Below are positions 61,469 through 64,000 of a DNA stretch of 64,000 nucleotides, one piece after another. Position numbers and translations under genes: made by a program. The stretch's first letter is position 1. Each line of letters opens with the position of its first letter. Location: assembly GCF_003958635.1 (NCBI RefSeq), contig NZ_RSEK01000003.1:124001-188000 (forward strand), in the 5' to 3' direction. This stretch comes from Altericroceibacterium xinjiangense (GTDB taxonomy: Bacteria; Pseudomonadota; Alphaproteobacteria; Sphingomonadales; Sphingomonadaceae). The notes beneath the pieces are model-generated. The model had not been told where the DNA came from. It did no database searches and saw only the letters and a list, made by a program, of their open reading frames with translations.

Positions 61469-62850
61469 TGGCCATCGAGCTGAAGATGCCCGCGCTTTCC
61501 CCGACGATGGAGGAAGGGACGCTGGCCCGCTGGCTGGTAAAGGAAGGCGACGAAGTCTCCTCCGGGACCGTGCTGGCCGAGATCGAGACCGACAAGGCGA
61601 CGATGGAATTCGAATCCATCGATGACGGAACCGTCGGCAAGATCCTGGTGGCCGAAGGAACCGAAAACGTCGCAGTCGGCACCGTGATCGCCCTGCTGGC
61701 GGCCGAGGGCGAAGATGTCTCCGCCATCACGGCCCCCTCTGTTCCGGCCGAAGCGCCGGGTGAAGGCAAGGAAGTCGGCCGCGCTCCGGATCAGTCGGAA
61801 ATCACGCGCAAGGCTGCGCAGGAACGCCCGAAGAAGCGCGATCCCGAGATCCCCGCCGGCACCAACATGGTCACCGTTACTCTGCGTGAGGCCCTGCGCG
61901 ACGCGATGGCCGAAGAAATGCGCCGCGACGACCGCGTGTTCGTGATGGGTGAGGAAGTCGCCGAGTACCAGGGCGCCTACAAGGTCACGCAAGGCCTGCT
62001 CGACGAATTCGGCCCGAAGCGCGTAATCGATACGCCGATCACCGAATACGGATTTGCCGGAATTGGCACCGGCGCGGCCATGGGCGGCCTGCGTCCGGTG
62101 GTCGAGTTCATGACCTTCAACTTCGCGATGCAGGCGATCGACCACATCATCAACTCCGCCGCGAAGACCAACTACATGTCGGGCGGGCAGATGCGCTGTC
62201 CGGTCGTATTCCGCGGCCCGAACGGCGCGGCGAGCCGGGTGGGCGCGCAGCACAGCCAGAATTATGGTCCATGGTACGCCAGCGTACCCGGCCTGATCGT
62301 GATCGCGCCGTACGACGCCTCCGACGCGAAGGGCCTGCTGAAAGCCGCGATTCGCAGTGAGGATCCGGTCGTGTTCCTGGAAAACGAGTTGCTCTACGGC
62401 CGCAACTTCGAGCTGGCCCAGCTGGACGACCATGTCCTGCCGATCGGCAAGGCGCGCATCATGCGCGAAGGATCGGACGTGACGATCGTGTCCTATTCCA
62501 TCGGCGTTGGCCTGGCGCTCGAAGCGGCGGAAAAGCTGGCCGAAGAAGGCATCGATGCCGAAGTGCTGGATCTTCGCACCCTCCGCCCGCTCGACAAGGA
62601 AGCGGTGCTGGAAAGCCTGGCGAAGACGAACCGGGTGGTCGTCGCCGAAGAAGGCTGGCCGACATGCTCGATCGCGTCCGAAATCATCGCGATCTGCATG
62701 GAAGACGGTTTCGACCATCTTGATGCCCCGGTGGTCCGGGTCTGCAATGAAGACGTGCCGCTGCCCTACGCAGCCAATCTCGAAGCGATGGCGCTGATCG
62801 ATTCGGACCGGATCGTCGCTGCGGCAAAGAAGGTCTGCTACCGCGACTGA
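61468..62850 (+). CDS. pdhB: Pyruvate dehydrogenase E1 component subunit beta with N-terminal lipoyl domain
   Basis: 460 residues. The N-terminal lipoyl domain (about 1-80) carries the lipoylated lysine in [12 protein letters not shown] (Lys43). An Ala/Pro/Lys-rich linker follows, then the transketolase-like beta core from about 130 ([48 protein letters not shown]). Lipoyl domain on E1 beta is a known alphaproteobacterial arrangement. E2 and E3 genes are not in the window. Confidence 0.97.
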   Translation: MAIELKMPALSPTMEEGTLARWLVKEGDEVSSGTVLAEIETDKATMEFESIDDGTVGKILVAEGTENVAVGTVIALLAAEGEDVSAITAPSVPAEAPGEGKEVGRAPDQSEITRKAAQERPKKRDPEIPAGTNMVTVTLREALRDAMAEEMRRDDRVFVMGEEVAEYQGAYKVTQGLLDEFGPKRVIDTPITEYGFAGIGTGAAMGGLRPVVEFMTFNFAMQAIDHIINSAAKTNYMSGGQMRCPVVFRGPNGAASRVGAQHSQNYGPWYASVPGLIVIAPYDASDAKGLLKAAIRSEDPVVFLENELLYGRNFELAQLDDHVLPIGKARIMREGSDVTIVSYSIGVGLALEAAEKLAEEGIDAEVLDLRTLRPLDKEAVLESLAKTNRVVVAEEGWPTCSIASEIIAICMEDGFDHLDAPVVRVCNEDVPLPYAANLEAMALIDSDRIVAAAKKVCYRD

Positions 62851-62968
62851 CGAGGCGCTTCTCTCGTTACTCGGCCTGCCGCAGAGGCTGGCGCTGTCCT
62901 ACTGTCCGGCCCGGACGCGCCAGCCGACGCTTGCGCTGCTGGCGCTGGACGGCAGGCTTGCCGAACTC

Positions 62969-63496
62969 GTGCGCAAGAAGCGGGAGCCGATCCTTGCGCA
63001 GATGCGGCTCGCCTGGTGGCGCGATACGCTTGAGAAAGACCCGTCGGACTGGCCGCGCGGCGACCCGGTGCTGGCGGCGCTTTCCGAATGGCCCGATCGC
63101 GCCGCGCTGATCGATCTGGTGAACGGGTGGGAGCGGCTGCTCGGCGAAACGCTGGACGAAGCGGCGGTCACGGAGTTCGCAAACGGGCGCGGCGTGGCGT
63201 TTGCGGCGCTCTCCCACCGCATCGGCGAAGCGCAAGCGGCGCCCCTCGCGGTCCGCGCTGGGTATGTCTGGGCCTTGGGCGACCTTGCCGCCAATCTGAG
63301 GGACGCGCAGGAGCGAGCGCTGGTGGTTGAACTGGGGCGGGCGGGAACGCCCTTGGCTAGCCTGCCGCGCGCATTGCGTCCGCTGACGGTTCTTGCTGGC
63401 CTCGCGCGGCAAAGCCTGTCCCGGGGAGGGACTCCGTTGCTGGAAGGCCCGGCCAGCGGTTTGCTGGCCTTGCGCCTGGGGGTCACTGGCCGGTAA
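62969..63496 (+). CDS. Squalene/phytoene synthase-like protein, degenerate active site (5' end uncertain)
   Basis: From GTG 62969 the product has 175 residues, but translation in the same frame from 62852 gives 39 more residues that look like family sequence (EALLSLLGLPQRLALSY at the start), so the true N-terminus probably lies near the pdhB stop. No ATG, GTG or TTG exists there; the frame opens after a stop at 62795-62797. Core features: EPILAQMRLAWWRDTL and GYVWALGDLAANLRDA, matching the RLxWWR and second helical motif of the superfamily, without DxxxD motifs. It may be non-catalytic, like the NDUFAF6 relatives that help assemble complex I. Confidence 0.65.
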   Translation: MRKKREPILAQMRLAWWRDTLEKDPSDWPRGDPVLAALSEWPDRAALIDLVNGWERLLGETLDEAAVTEFANGRGVAFAALSHRIGEAQAAPLAVRAGYVWALGDLAANLRDAQERALVVELGRAGTPLASLPRALRPLTVLAGLARQSLSRGGTPLLEGPASGLLALRLGVTGR

Positions 63497-63519
63497 ACCG
63501 GAGGCGAGGGGGAATCGCT

Positions 63520-63975
63520 GTGAACCGGATCGTGCTTGGGGCGCTGCTGGCGCTCATGCTAGCGGCTGTTGGCTTGTTCTGGATGGAGGGACGGGCCGAA
63601 GTCGAGCAGGCCGCGCCTCCTCCCGCGCCCCTTCCGGTCCCCACGCCCGAGGTCCTGCCAACTGCCGATGTCGCCGGGCTGAAAGGCCCGGCACTGCCGG
63701 AAGCGACCGAACTGACGCGGGAGCAGCGGCGGTTCTATCTTTACGACCGTAACCGCGACACGATCATCTCGCGCAACGAGATGCTCTCCAGCCGCGCGGA
63801 TGGCTTTCGTAAGCTCGACGTCGACGGCAACAACCTCCTGACCTTCGAGGAATGGGCTGTCGCGACGGTGGACCGGTTCGAAGGTGCCGATGGCGATCGG
63901 GACGGCGAGCTTACGCCAGCGGAATTCGCGACCACGGCGCCGAAGCGCAAGGCGAAGCCGCGTTGCCAGTGCTGA
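63520..63975 (+). CDS. Membrane-anchored EF-hand protein
   Basis: 151 residues from GTG 63520 with GGAGGCGAGGGGG upstream. N-terminal TM segment (VLGALLALMLAAVGLFW), a Pro-rich linker, and three EF-hand-like loops: DRNRDTIISRNE (76-87), DVDGNNLLTFEE (100-111) and DGDRDGELTPAE (124-135). The calcium-coordinating Asp and Glu positions are mostly kept. The C-terminus ends CQC. A periplasmic calcium-binding role is inferred. Confidence 0.8.
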   Translation: MNRIVLGALLALMLAAVGLFWMEGRAEVEQAAPPPAPLPVPTPEVLPTADVAGLKGPALPEATELTREQRRFYLYDRNRDTIISRNEMLSSRADGFRKLDVDGNNLLTFEEWAVATVDRFEGADGDRDGELTPAEFATTAPKRKAKPRCQC

Positions 63976-64000
63976 CCGTCTTCTGAAAAGTCGCGACGAC

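Overview
The window looks like 64 kb of core chromosome from a GC-rich alphaproteobacterium, most likely a member of Sphingomonadales close to Erythrobacteraceae. This is inferred from protein character recalled from that group (FYDLN-acid protein, split b/b' ATP synthase F0 operon, TrmD and AtpB N-termini, secreted DPP-IV and ACE-like peptidases, DNA polymerase beta clamp gene away from dnaA); no database search was run. Coding density is high and neighbouring genes often overlap by 4 bp (ATGA or GTGA). There is one tRNA, tRNA-Ala(GGC). I found no rRNA, CRISPR array, transposase, integrase or prophage gene.

Layout. 1-8 kb: truncated FAD-linked oxidase, a secreted hypothetical protein, RhlE-type RNA helicase, an untracked 52-residue protein, UvrD/PcrA helicase, and the rRNA modification genes rluB-rsmD. 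8-19 kb: AmpG permease, the reverse-strand operon trpF-trpB-trpA-accD-folC, a SIMPL protein, lapA-pyrF, and radC-GNAT-purB. 19-23.5 kb: the F0 operon atpI-atpB-atpE-atpF'-atpF, a flavodoxin-like reductase and gloB. 23.7-30.2 kb: rpsA, then about 2.6 kb of accessory material (two orphan membrane proteins, palindromic repeats, a transglutaminase) that separates rpsA from cmk and aroA. 30.4-35.7 kb: FYDLN protein, tRNA-Ala, ffh, rpsP, rimM, a reverse-strand flavoprotein, then trmD-rplS. 35.8-43.7 kb: secreted S9 peptidase, asd, a divergent MarR/hydrolase pair, an M2 peptidyl-dipeptidase and rpsF-rpsR-rplI. 43.8-52.5 kb: a MurC/Mpl-like ligase divergent from ldcA, fabD-fabG, dnaN, an adrenodoxin-reductase-type FNR and lepA. 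52.6-64 kb: PhoX-like Tat lipoprotein, PilZ-type proteins, a CmcJ-like oxygenase, bamD, recN, ftsB, pyruvate dehydrogenase E1 alpha and beta, a degenerate squalene/phytoene-synthase-like protein and an EF-hand protein.

Functional themes. AmpG, LdcA and the MurC/Mpl-like ligase together suggest murein peptide recycling. trpFBA with accD and folC, aroA, asd, pyrF and purB supply biosynthesis. rpsA, rpsP, rplS, rpsF, rpsR, rplI, rimM, trmD, rsmD, rluB and lepA serve translation. Two exported peptidases point to peptide scavenging.

I do not see a clearly new multi-gene system. The best leads are modest: a conserved-looking gene behind pdhB with no canonical start codon at its apparent N-terminus; a flavoprotein gene placed antisense inside the rimM-trmD ribosomal cluster; a repeat-bracketed insertion in the aroA-cmk-rpsA cluster; RNA hairpins at atpE and in the rpsA leader; and convergent genes whose stop codons share one palindrome.
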